Shown here one piece after another: positions 22,110 to 32,831 of a stretch of DNA of 64,000 nt. The number at the start of each line of letters is the position of its first letter. The stretch's first letter is position 1. A model generated the notes under the pieces. It had not been told where the DNA came from, did no database searches, and worked only from the letters and a program-made list of their open reading frames with translations. Position numbers and translations under genes: made by a program. The stretch comes from Symbiotaphrina buchneri (Eukaryota > Ascomycota > Symbiotaphrinales > Symbiotaphrinaceae): NCBI GenBank assembly GCA_001599915.1, contig BCIG01000011.1, forward strand, positions 496,001 through 560,000. The letters run 5' to 3'.

Positions 22110-25100
22110 TCAAATCATCAAAAGCCCAGCTGCCACCATGGCTCCGAAGCCCCAGGCGCCCATGGAGACCTTGTTCGCAGCACCGGTAAAGGTGGCCTTG
22201 CTCGAAGACGTAGTGGACGTCTTTGTGAAGGCACCGGTCTTCGCACCAGTTCCAGTCGCGGCGATGGTGGAGTTGCCGAAGAAGGGACCCACTGACTTGG
22301 TGCTGGGAGCGACCGGTGAGACGACCTCGGTGATGACGGAGGTAATGATCTTGCTTGGTGCAGCGCCCGCAGCGCCCGCAGCGGCCGAGGTAGCGACCTT
22401 GACGGCAGCCGAGGTAGCGGCCTCGACAGCAGGCGTGGCAGTGGCAGCAGCTGAAGAGACGGGAATGGTAAGGGTGACAGTAGTAGGGGTGGCGGCACAG
22501 ACAGTGCAGACCGTGACCGTTGTTGTGAAGCCAGCCGGGACACCGGTAGTCTGTGCAGGGGCGGCACCGGGACCGTATGTGGATGTGACGGTGGTGCTCA
22601 GGGTGGTGAAACCAGTTGAGCAGACTGACACGTACTCCGCTATTAATGTGTTAGCAACAGAAACTCGTAGGAAGGGGGGAGCTTAGGTAAGACTTACTGA
22701 TATAAACGGTGGTGTAAACGGCAGGGACGGTCAAGGTTACGGTAGTCGGGGCTGCCTCACAGTTCTCGCAGACTGTCACCGTGGTAGTGAAGCCAGCCGG
22801 GACACCAGTGGTAGGGGCACCACCAGCGGGAACGGTAGCCGTGATAGTCGCGGTCGCGGTCGAGTATCCAGTCTCGCAAACGGTGACATAGGTAGTAGTG
22901 TAGACAGTAACAGTCATCGGGCCGGAAGGAGGTGCAGTTGCGGCTGCGGCGGCAGTAACAGTCTCGGTGATGGGAACGGTCAAGGTGACAGTGGTAGGAG
23001 TAGGACCGCACACTTCACACACAGTAACCGTGGTAGTGAAGCCAGGGGCAGGGGCACCGCTTGTCATGCTCGCAGGACAGACTGTGGTAGTATAGGTTGT
23101 GGTCAGGGTAGTGTAACCCGTAGAGCAAATCTCCGTGTAAGTGGTCGTAATGACTGTGGTGATTGTCTCCGTTGAGCCACCAGCAGCGGACGTGGTCGAC
23201 TGAGCGGGACCCACGGTAATGGTGCCAGTGGTTGAAGGCTCACCAGTAGTAGAGCCGGAGCCAGAGCCAGAGCCGGAGCCGGAGGTAGTCGTCGATGGCT
23301 CGATGCTTGCGGAGCCAGTTGAGCTAGAGCCGGAGCCAGAACCAGAGCCAGAAGCAGTCGTCGATGGCTCGAGGCTGGCGGAGCCGGAGCCAGAAACAGA
23401 GCCAGTCGTTGATGGGTTAATGCTTGCTGAGCCAGTCGCCGAGCCGGAGCCAGAGGCGGTGGTAGATGGCTCAATGCTTGCTGTGCCAGAGATGCTGCTT
23501 GACGGGACCGAGATAGTGGACTTGACGGAAGCACTGCCGGAGCCGCTGACTGATCCGCTGACTGATCCGCTGATTGACCCGCTGGGGAGACCAGACGAGG
23601 CACCGGTGCTGGTGCTGCTAGTACCCACGCCTGTCCCGGTGCCGGTGGGTCCAACACTGGATGTCGAGTTGCTCATTGGGAAAGGTGTCGAAGAGCTGCT
23701 TGCCTTGCTTGAAGCAGGACCGCTTGATGCAGCACCAGTTGACAGGGAACCCACGGAGGAACCGGCTGAGCTGCTCTTGGAGGACGGAACACCCGTGACG
23801 CTGCTGATCTTGCTCGTGCCAGTGGGGCCAACAGAGCTCGTAGAGTTGCTCTGAGGGAAGGGCACCGAAGAGCTGATCGCAGATGAAGAGACCGAACCAG
23901 AGGCTGGTCCAGTCGAGAGCGGACCAGTCGAGAGCGGACCGGTGCTAAGAGGCGCGGTCTTACTACCACTGACGGTGGCATTGGTCTTGGTTGAAGGGTT
24001 GATCGAGATAGGCGCAGACCCAGTCGAGAAAGGTACGCTGGTCGGCTTGGAGCTCGTAGTGTTGAACTTGCCAGTAGAGATAGAAGCCGAAGGGGAGCCG
24101 GATGCTTTGCCAGTGCTGAGGCTAACGCCCGTGCTAAGCTTGACGGAGCTGCTGCTGGTAGAGTTCAATGTCTTGCTGGAGCTGGGACCAGTGCTCAGAG
24201 GAACAGATTTGATTGAGCTTGGACCAGTGCTCAGAGGAACAGATGGCTTAATTGAGCTTGGACCAGTGCTAAGATTGATGGCGGAGCTGCTCGTTGAGTT
24301 GAACTTTCCAGTAGCCACAGAGAGAGTGGGCGAGCCAGAAGGCTTTCCTGTGCTCAGGCTGACACCAGTGCTGAGTTTGATGGTGGAGCTGGTCGAGTTC
24401 AATGGCTTGCTTGAGCTAAGACCAGTGCTCAAGGGGATCGACTTGGAAACACCAGAGCTGAGCGGGATGGAAGGCTTGCTCAATGGACCGGTGCTCAGAG
24501 GGATTGACTTGGAAACACCAGAGCTGAGCGGGATCGAAGGCTTGCTTGAAGGGCCGGTGCTCAAGGGGATGGACTTGGCGGAGACACCTGAGCTAAGCGG
24601 GATCGAAGGNNNNNNNNNNNNNNNNNNNNNNNNNNNNNNNNNNNNNNNNNNNNNNNNNNNNNNNNNNNNNNNNNNNNNNNNNNNNNNNNNNNNNNNNNNN
24701 NNNNNNNNNAAGGGGATGGACTTGGCGGAGACACCTGAGCTAAGCGGGATCGAAGGCTTGCTTGAAGGACCAGTGCTCAAGGGGATGGTCTTGCTCGATA
24801 CACCCGAGCTAAGCGGGATGGAAGGCTTGCTGGATGGGCCAGTGCTCAAGGGGATCGATTTGCTGGAAGAGACACCGGAGCTAAGCGGGATCGAGGGCTT
24901 GCTTGATGGGCCAGTGCTCAAGGGGATCGATTTGCTCGATGAAACACCGGAGCTAAGCGGGATCGAAGGCTTGCTTGATGGGCCAGTGCTGAGAGCAACC
25001 GACTTGCTTGAAGACGGTCCAGAGCTCAACGGAATTGAGGGCTTGCTTGATGGGCCAGTGCTCAAGGGGATCGACTTGCTTGAAGATGGTCCAGAGCTGA

Positions 25101-27048
25101 GCGGGATCGAAGGCTTGCTGGATGGACCAGTGCTCAACGGGACGGATTTGCTTGAAGACGGTCCAGAGCTCAATGGGATTGAAGGCTTGCTCGACGACAC
25201 ACCAGAGCTGAGCGGGATTGAGGGCTTGCTCGAAGGGCCTGTGCTCAAGGGGATCGACTGGCTGGAAGAGGGTCCAGAGCTCAACGGAATTGAAGGCTTG
25301 CTGGACGAGACGCCAGAGCTCAATGGGATAGAAGGCTTGCTGGACGGGCCGGTGCTCAAGGGGATCGACTGGCTGGAAGAGGGTCCAGAGCTCAACGGAA
25401 TTGAAGGCTTGCTGGACGAGACGCCAGAGCTCAATGGGATAGAAGGCTTGCTGGACGGGCCGGTGCTCAAAGGAACAGACTGGCTGGATGAGGCTCCAGA
25501 GCTCAATGGGACTGAGGGCTTGCTTGAAGGCCCAGTGCTCAGCGGGACGGAGCTTCCCGTGCTTAGAGGGACCGATGAAGCTTTGCTAGATCCGCCGGTG
25601 CTCAAGATCACGCTAGCCTTTGACGAAGGACCGGTCGTCTTAGTTTGGGGGTTAATTGAGCAACTGCAAGCGCTCTTGACTTGTGCATCATCAAAGCCGA
25701 GATCCGTAAGAATTTTGTCAATGATGACCTCACCCTCGAGGTACAGCTTGCAGAAGTCTTCGGCAACCCAATCCAACGCCTTGAAGCAGAAGTCAGGGGT
25801 GCAAGTTGAAGCAATCGCGGAGCTGGTCTTGGAGCCAGAGCTCGTAACCAGGGATGGCTTGCTAGACACCGGCCCGGTGCTCAAAGGCACCGAAACAGAA
25901 CTGGAGGAAGCGCCAGTGCTGAGAGGGACCGACACAGAGCTCAGGCTAGAGCTTGCAGGCTTGCTCGAAGAGCTTGATGACGCTGGGCCAGTGCTGAGAG
26001 GAACCGAGACTGGGATCGAGCTGCTGGAGCTTGCAGGCGAGCTTGAAGAGCTGGACGAAGCTGGACCAGTGCTGAGAGGGACAGGCACAGAGCTGGAGCT
26101 GGAGCTTGCAGGCTTGCTTGAGAAGCTTGACGATGCCGGGCCACTGCTAGCCGCGCTTGACACGGGGCTGGAGCTGGCTGGGGCGCTGGATGTGATCGAG
26201 GAGCTAGGGACCGAGCTGGAAGCAGAGCTAGATACTGGCCCAACCGATGGGGAAGCGGAGCTCGAAGGACCACTTGTGCTCAGAGGAATTGACGATGAGC
26301 TGGAAGCCTTGCTCGACGAGGGGCTCGAAGACGCAGCACTGCTACTCGGCGAAGAGGTCGCAGCAGGCGAGCTCGAACCTTGAGTGGTGGTCACGGGCAC
26401 TGCAGTTGGCGAAGACAACTTAGCCGTCGACGTCGGGTGGACAATGCAAGAACAGGCACTGGAAACCTGCTCCTCCCCAAATCCTTGGTTGATGAATGTG
26501 TCCAAGCATGGGACGATGTTGTTCAAATATAGCCAACAGAATCCCTCCGCGAAAGGCTCAACAACCTCGAAGCATTTGTCGACAACGCAGGTGGGAGCGA
26601 CTGATGCAGACAGCGTTGATGAGGCTTTAACTGTGGTGGTCGGGATGCTAGACGAGGACGCGGGAATCGAGGAGCTGGACGCCGGGGCCGACGAAGCGAC
26701 GGATGAGGAGGGCTGGACCGTGGATGTAGGTTGTGCTGACGAGGAAGCTGGAACGCTGGATGAAGTTTGGGCGGCGGATGATGAAGTCGGGACGGAGGTG
26801 GTCGAGCATGAACAAGCGCTCGAGACTTGTTGCTCGTTGTGACCCTTATCCTTCAGCTCTTGTGGACATGAAGTCTTCCCAGTCAGGTACGTGGGACAGA
26901 AATTCTGATTCTGATCTTTCGAGCAGTATGACTTCACGTCGCTGTAGACAGTATCCTCCACACAAGAATCGCCCCCATTGTGAGCATTGACACCTGCAAT
27001 CAAGGACACGACGGCGAGCAACGCCGGGAGTGTCGTCTTGAAATGCAT
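22110..27048 (-). CDS. Giant Ser/Thr-rich GPI-anchored cell-wall protein with tandem repeats
   Basis: Predicted secreted, GPI-anchored surface protein. Two exons (27048-22698 and 22639-22110) give about 1626 residues, counting the N gap. A signal peptide (MHFKTTLPALLAVVSLIAGV..NA) is followed by three Cys modules of about 50 residues, each ending in a V(S/K)SACSC motif and separated by Ser-rich linkers. The centre is a long tandem repeat of PLSTGPSSKPSIPLSSG-type units. The C-terminal part has three related modules, each with a GFTTTVTVC core, a second Cys pair and TPTTVTLT(V/I)P. The end (NKVSMGAWGFGAMVAAGLLM) is a GPI signal. The repeats and Ser/Thr content suggest heavy O-glycosylation and an adhesin or wall-structural role. 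True length is unknown because 100 N lie inside the repeat. An 813-residue antisense frame here is a by-product of the biased codons. Confidence 0.88.
24430..25560 (-). repeat. Coding tandem repeat (PLSTGPSSKPSIPLSSG units)
   Basis: A repeat in the GPI protein gene made of alternating half-units PLSTGPSSKPSI and PLSSGVSSSKSI of about 13-14 codons, with small changes (SKSI, SQSI, SAKSI, SKTI). Neighbouring units are often identical over 60 bp or more, for example around 25270-25360 and 25360-25450. Such arrays vary in copy number between strains. Confidence 0.9.
24610..24709. other. Assembly gap (100 N)
   Basis: Exactly 100 undetermined bases, flanked on both sides by the same repeat unit. 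This is most likely a fixed-size placeholder for repeat copies that could not be assembled. Confidence 0.95.
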
Positions 27049-29991
27049 GATGACAATAATACTATTAAATTAACACTCTCCTCAAGCGAACGTATATGAG
27101 AGGTCGTGAAAACGAAAGGACGCAAACCGAACGGTCTGCAAAGCTCACGAAGACGGAGCGATGGGTGGAAAGGAAGAAGACAAGAGGAGAGAAAGAGGGT
27201 GTGTAGGATGGGAAAAGGAAAAGGAAAAGCGGAGAGGAGGAGGAAGTCCCATCAGGACAGGCGGTCGAGCTGCTGAGCAAGCTCGTCGAGCTGTGGCACG
27301 GGAGAATCATGAGCGGATCAGCCTTGTAGCGGCGCTGGCCCCCTGTCGACTCGGCCATAGCGTTTGATGAGAGCTTCCCAAACAAGACATGGAAGGAAAG
27401 TTACAGAGGCACCGTCTGTCCACATTTGGGAGCATTGACGGTGCCGGAGCGGCCATCAGGGGCGATGAGCCATGATCATTGGCCGAGGTTTGCTGGATGA
27501 GTCCATGTTCCCGCATGATGGCGGCAGCGCCGAGGGAAATAGCAGGAGCAACAACAGGGAAGAGCCCAAGGTGGATGCACGCTAGGGCTGCCGGGATCAA
27601 TGCATCTCAAAGCGCTCTCTCCGGTGGTACTCTAGGTACGAGTACGGAGCGGTGGATGTGGAGGGAAGTTCGGCATCGAGACGTTTGGGGGGTGGTGACA
27701 CCCGCAGCATGGGAAATGGCAGTCTTGGCGACAACCGCGTGCTAGGCTAGCGCCGTGCGTCCAAGCCTCTTTGGGCGCTAGAGGGCCGACCACAAAACTG
27801 TCAACTCACTGGCGCCTCGTGGTGGCCTGAAAAGGAAAAGAGGGAAATCGTGACGCTGCAGGGGAAAGGGGGACAGGCGGAAAAGGCGAAGAGCGAAAAG
27901 GGGGCTCAACTCTCTCGCTTAGGGGGCCTTGTGCAAACAAAGCAACAAACCCGTACCAACAAAGCAAGCAGCTCCGTGACCGCTCGCTCAGGCCCCAGCA
28001 CCGAGCGCATTATCGCCCCAAGAAACTGTCAATGCCCACGTTTTTTTTATTTTTTCATACCTTATGCTTCTTGCCCGCTCTCGCCTACGGTATTGCGCAA
28101 CAACACACAGACACGCGTTCAGACGAGAGCAGTCCGATCATCGCATAGCATCGCATGGCAGCGCCCGTTCACCCTGGTGGTAGGACCCGGCTTTCGGAGA
28201 AAATCAGAGTCTGCACAATTTTGCAGCTGTGGTTGTGTGGTCATGGCCGTGCTCTGTCTGCACCTGCCCCCTGTAGTATTCCTCTCCGAGCTGTGTCAGC
28301 GACAGACCCAGCATCACCACGCGTCTTCCGAAGTTGCCTCCTCGTAGCGTGCGTGCGCGCATGAATGACGAAATAAACGAATTTCGTTTATAAGAGCTTC
28401 CTATGATCCTATCGGAACAGTGGGCAAAAACTGGAGCAGGTACAGGATGCATCGGTGTGATAAGCCTCCTTGGGCCCGCATCAACATCGAGAGCTCTGTC
28501 GCTTTGCATGGATGAGACGTGGATGCCAGCCACAAAACTCGGTGCCAGAATTCTGCCGTGCCTGTTCCTGACCTTTTCAGCATTAGCAGGAGTTAGCGAG
28601 CACTGGGAAGTATTCTGATAGGTCGGACGGTGAACAAGAACGGTAAAAGCATAATGAGACATGCAGGGCGGTGGGAAGGTGGGAGATGAGAGATGAAGAT
28701 CAGGGCGAGGGCGGCTGGTTCGTCGCTACGTGTGTGTACCTACCTAGGTAGATTGGATGATGGATTAGGGTAGCGTTTCCTTCGGCACGGATGGGCCTAA
28801 AAACCTTGAAAGCTCTTCTCCCACGCTAACGCAGGTACGAGCACATCGACCTTAGACCAGAGAAGGCTAAAGTCGGCGTCTTAGTGCGCTCAGGGCATCT
28901 AAGAAAAGATCACAAAAAGGCGCTACGTCAGGAAGACAGTAACGCAGGTACAGCTACCTACTCCACCATCGAGGTCAGCTGGACCGATGAGGTACCTGTA
29001 CAGGAGTAGCGGCCGCATCGACTGCTTTTAAATGGTGAAGTCGGCCCTCGATGAAAAAGTGATCATGTCCAGCCTCTCGGAAATGTTCATGGCACTAGAT
29101 GAACTGTAGCGGCTTAGGCACACTCCTAGCGCTTCCATGACAGCAATCACAATAAACCCAAACTGAGGCACCTGTAACCTGTTGCTAGCAGCTACTCGCA
29201 CTCGTACCGGTACGAAATACCGTACCAACATCCCGTCCCTCCTTCTCATCTCGCTTCAAAGATTGACCTCACCGGGGTCGTTGACAAATTTAGCACAGAC
29301 ACTCACAGACTCCGGAGCATCAGCCTTCGCGCAATTTACCCATTGTCATCCTGCCCGATGAAACCGGTCGAACATCGAGTTCGAAACTTTCGAATGAGTA
29401 CATGAAGTCGCTCAATATTCGCTCTTAGTCGTACAAGTACTCTACTCTTACCTTGCTCGTAGATCAATCAATAGTTGTGGACAGAGTAGGAACAGGTCCG
29501 TGACACCGCCTTCTTTTGGCTCTGTGCCTTTGCTGTGTGGCCCCTCTTCCTGGCAGCGCAGCAAGATACTTTTCGAGCTCTCCGCGCCAACTGCTGGGCT
29601 TGCATGATTCTCCAAACCATAATCTTGTTGTCTTAATTCCTATAGCGGCTAAATATCCATCGGACGCACAGGAAGGATAGGACAGCCACCGCCGGACACT
29701 CCAGGCAGATACGAATAGACCGGAGCTCTTGGACCCACCTCGCACCTGCAGCCACATTTGAGCGAACCCAGATCAGTATAGTAACCATGACCAGCGTCCA
29801 ACCAGGCAGCATAAAGCTCGGCGGCCTGAGGTATTTAGTCTGTTGGGCTGCCAGACGAGCGATGCTCTGATTGATCATCACCAGGGCAAGGCTTATGGAC
29901 CGCTCTCCACCTCTTGTACGAGTACGGCGGACATCCGACTTAGCGGGCAGTCAGCCAGCCACTGTTGGGCGGTGAGCCCTGCATTGCAAGC
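27049..29991. other. Long intergenic region
   Basis: About 2.9 kb without a convincing gene, between the GPI protein start (promoter side) and the stop of the DOPA dioxygenase. It contains purine-rich GGAAAAGG-type runs (27170-27250), a T-run at 28039-28053, and a TACCTAGGTA palindrome at 28741-28750. Open frames (for example minus 28204-28662 and minus 29633-29881, the latter with one hydrophobic stretch) show no known domain. Confidence 0.5.
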
Positions 29992-30718
29992 TCAGGATTG
30001 CTGTCGCTCCTTTCGTCTTCTCCATAAGCTCAGATCCAGTGGGATGCGCTCACCCATCCATGTTGCCCGCTGCGTGTGATCTCGCTCGTCGTCGTTCGTA
30101 TTTGGATGCACTAGGGCGCTCAACGGGCCTCGATTGATCACTAGCCAAGGTATGAAAGCGCCAAATTGGGCCGGCGTAAAGAGGTTGACCTCGAACATGG
30201 CTACCGGGTGAGGGCCGACGGGCTTATCCCAAACCCTGTAGATGCGTAGTTCTGGGACTGCATGCCGTGAACTGGTAAGCTCTCACTGGGAAGATCGACT
30301 GATGGAAGCGAGAACCGCTTACATTGGCGCCGGATCCGCTCCCACAGTTCCCGGGCAAACTTTGTTTGTTCTGCGTTGCCCTGCTACCCAATCAGCCTGG
30401 ACGTGGGATACCCGTGAGCCTCTTCGATCATGCCTGGAAATGATATATATGCACATCAAAGCCTCCTCTTCGCCCATTTGTGATCGGATCTACGAAATGA
30501 TCGTATGCCTGACTGAGGACGCCTGTCTGGGGGTTAACGTAGCTCTTCCCGTCTTCCGTCTTGTCCCTAGGGATAAGCGCATGAGCATCAGCTTTTCGAA
30601 GCTTGGCGCATACTGAAAGGAGTTGGAGGGTCCGTGAGTGTTCTTACTCTGGAAGAGGTGGCAGGCCCTCGTATCCTGCCAGAGGAGAAGGATATTGATA
30701 GGAGAAAGAGTCCGGCAT
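29992..30718 (-). CDS. DOPA 4,5-dioxygenase family protein
   Basis: Small extradiol-type dioxygenase; plant-pathway and mushroom relatives open the ring of DOPA, but fungal substrates are mostly unknown. Four exons (30718-30648, 30566-30434, 30380-30323, 30257-29992) join in frame to 175 residues, the usual size. Conserved blocks are YPSPLAGYEGLPPLPED, GGFDVHIYHFQ with its His pair, FARELWERIRRQFPELRIY, DKPVGPHPVAMFEVNLFTPA, FGAFIPWLVINRGPLSALVH, and HTQRATWMGERIPLDLSLW. The second intron (30381-30433) begins with GC rather than GT; no alternative donor keeps the conserved frame. The start MPDSFSYQYPSP matches family members; an upstream in-frame Met at 30913 would add a hydrophobic extension but is less likely. 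Confidence 0.9.
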
Positions 30719-32685
30719 CCTCAGATCTAGTCTGGATCGAAACTCGCGAGGTAGTATCTTATGATCTTGCTTGCACGATCGGCCGGAGGATTCTCTCTTG
30801 CGATACGTAGGCAGAAGCCAACAGAACGATCCGCTTCCTTGATATACCAGAGCGAGTAAAAGAGCGTATGCAATGACAGTCCCAATAGCAAGCCCGTTTG
30901 TCAGCCCACACAAATCATCTGTAAAGGTACAGTGATGCTTTGAAATCCGGAAGGTGACCCAACAGAGCGTCCGACGACGACTGGCATTGGTGTGTGGTGT
31001 GCGATAAGATAAACTATCCGATCCGAGCTATTATTGCGTGCTTAATACAGCGGCCCCCACGGGTGGGGTAGCTACCGGCCGGTAGTTTCACATCCCAACC
31101 CATCCAAGCTGGGCCTCACAACTTTGTCTCAAGGAAATGGTTGAAAAGACCAAGCTTATCCAAGTAGAGCAATGATCATACTCCATATGGTCGCTATTGA
31201 AATGCTTGGAGATGGTAAGAACCTTCCTAATTCTTTGCTCAGTGAGTGTACCACATGCATTGCTGTGAACAACGGTTGGACCAACCGGCTTGTAAAGGCA
31301 CCGCCCTGCTCAGAGCTCGTATACATACCCCGCCTATGTTGTTGTGCAACACAAACTTTGAGGGTGGCCTTAAATGGCGTGAACATAAACCACTGAGCCT
31401 GTATGATTTCTTGTCTGTTCGCTGCTGGCTCTGTGAGTCGCGAGCGACTGAGCTTGACGACACCGGCAGAGCCATAGCGATAGTACGGATAGTCCGAGCG
31501 GCTCCCCTTGCGTCGGCCGAAGAAAGGCAGAGAGGTCCCGGTCCCGCTGTCGCAGGATCGATGATCAACGATTAGTTTGCCGTCACCTAGCGTCATCCAC
31601 ACAGATGTGTTTGGCAGAGCGCAAAGTGATTGTTCTACAGGCGTCGGACAGTTACCTGTGCGCTGTGGTTTGAATCTGAAGCAGTTGAAGCGGAAATACG
31701 GCACGTCCTAGAGCTTCACCTCGGTTAGGTGTTATTTGTGGAGTAGGTGATGGCTCAAGTCATCCAAGATCGTCATGCGGTATATCAGCGTATCGCTGCG
31801 TCGCCTGTTTGTGCCTGGCGAGGAACATCATATCGATGGCTCAGCTCATCTCTGGAGGAAGATTGTAAGGGAGTGCTGCAGAAATGGCGCGCACAGACAC
31901 AGAGGGCATCTGTACTCGAGGAAATGCTATCGTTCAGATGGTCTTGGATCGGATCCTCAATTGGTATGGGAGTTTACCGTAGGGATTTGACCCCACTGGT
32001 AGCAGGTGCCCACATTTATTTGTAGGTCGAGAATGCACATTGATGCTAAGGTTGAGATGTAGAACACACAACAAGAGATGCTTGTGATCTCTCACCGATC
32101 TATTCCACTGGTGTAGAATAGGAGGCGTAAAAAAAGTAACTTCGTGTCCAAAAAGCGGTTTATATGAACAGAGTTCTTGTTTTCGAAACAATTTCGTGGT
32201 AAGCATGAGAGACAAAGTCAAGACTCTGATTTATCAAACGAAGAGAAAAATTCCGTAACACCACTTCCACTCACTAATCGTTATATCTTTGCCTGTCCTC
32301 CAGTCAGGACTGCCAGCGATCAAATATGATATATGTTTATTGGTCGATAACTTTCTTGCACCGTTCACTCAATCTGATGATATGTTGAGGAGGGAATAGT
32401 TGATTATTTGCGTCTTTGCCTATCTCAAAAAGACTGATATTATTATCAGAGACCGGAGCTCCGTTTTTCCAACCCACGCCCTCACAGCCCCGGACACCAA
32501 CATAAGCACCTCTATTCGTAACCGAGAGCTTGTTAGATCACAGAAAAATGATAACAAAAACTAAGAACACAAGGCAGTCTGAAATGGGGGTGGAAGGAGG
32601 TAAAAAAAAAAAAAAAAAAAGCAGCATGAAATAGAAGGATCAAACATCAAAAAAACAAAAAAAAGTGAGGACATAGAATCAACTG
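30719..32685. other. Intergenic region with low-confidence open frames
   Basis: Nearly 2 kb upstream of the dioxygenase. A minus-strand open frame at 31156-31704 (GTG-initiated, about 180 codons, with GTGTSLPFFGRRKGSRSD) could be part of an unrecognised gene, but I find no domain and no good start. From about 32030 the sequence becomes AT-rich. A run of 19 A lies at 32602-32620. Confidence 0.4.
32657..32664 (-). terminator. RNA polymerase III terminator of the tRNA gene
   Basis: Read on the minus strand this is a run of eight T beginning 22 bases beyond the tRNA 3' end. A second run of seven T follows one base later. This is the expected signal for polymerase III to stop. Confidence 0.75.
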
Positions 32686-32831
32686 GGGTTGATCCGGGGA
32701 TCGAACCTGAACGATATTAGACAAATTGTCATGTTTTATGTGCTTGCAAATGTGTGCGCTTACCCGGGACCTCTCGCATTTGAGCATAGGGTGAACCCTA
32801 AGCGAGAATCATACCACTAGACCAATCAACC
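32686..32831 (-). tRNA. tRNA-Pro(AGG) with a canonical intron and an extra spliceosome-like intron
   Basis: Read on the minus strand, all parts of a tRNA are present: acceptor stem GGTTGAT/ATCAACC with discriminator C, D arm GTC TAGTGGTAT GAT, anticodon stem CTCGC/GCGAG, loop TTAGGGT with anticodon AGG, variable AGGTC, and T arm CCGGG TTCGATC CCCGG. The mature length is 72. A 17-nt intron (TTCACCCTATGCTCAAA) sits between positions 37 and 38, where nuclear tRNA introns belong, and its ACCCTA can pair with the anticodon. A second, 57-nt insert (32707-32763) splits the 5' strand of the T stem. The A box (TGGTCTAGTGG) and B box (GGTTCGATCC) are both intact, and a T8 terminator follows. Identity as tRNA-Pro is firm. 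Whether the gene is expressed and spliced is unknown. Confidence 0.85.
32707..32763 (-). other. 57-nt spliceosomal-type intron inside the tRNA T stem
   Basis: The insert starts GTAAGC, has CTAAT about a dozen bases before its end, and finishes TTCAG, matching the donor, branch site and acceptor of the protein-gene introns in this window in both sequence and size. Removal joins CCGG to GTTCGATCCCCGG and gives a perfect five-pair T stem. The last G of the insert plus the next bases make a full B-box consensus. Confidence 0.75.

Noticed and set aside
23942-26383. An 813-codon open frame on the plus strand
   Set aside because: It is the exact antisense of the Ser/Pro/Thr-rich repeat protein. The codon bias of that gene removes stops from the opposite strand. 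It has no signal, no domain and the same repeats reversed.
29633-29881. Small minus-strand frame with one hydrophobic segment downstream of the dioxygenase
   Set aside because: It lies where the 3' untranslated region of the dioxygenase should be; no homologue comes to mind and no splice continuation was found.
30644-30913. Hydrophobic N-terminal extension of the DOPA dioxygenase from Met 30913
   Set aside because: Family members begin near MPDSF; the extension has no counterpart and would cross the likely leader.
31156-31704. About 180-codon minus-strand frame
   Set aside because: Starts only at GTG, ends in a region that looks non-coding, and shows no recognisable family. Kept as a mention in the intergenic entry only.
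32370-32440. Possible box C/D snoRNA (TGATGA and CTGA words)
   Set aside because: The base before TGATGA is not a purine, the terminal stem is weak and no guide complementarity could be checked.
32602-32620. Run of 19 A as a poly(A) tail of a retrogene or SINE
   Set aside because: No target-site duplication or element body is visible beside it; the nearby tRNA is a normal gene on the other strand whose own terminator is a separate T8 run.
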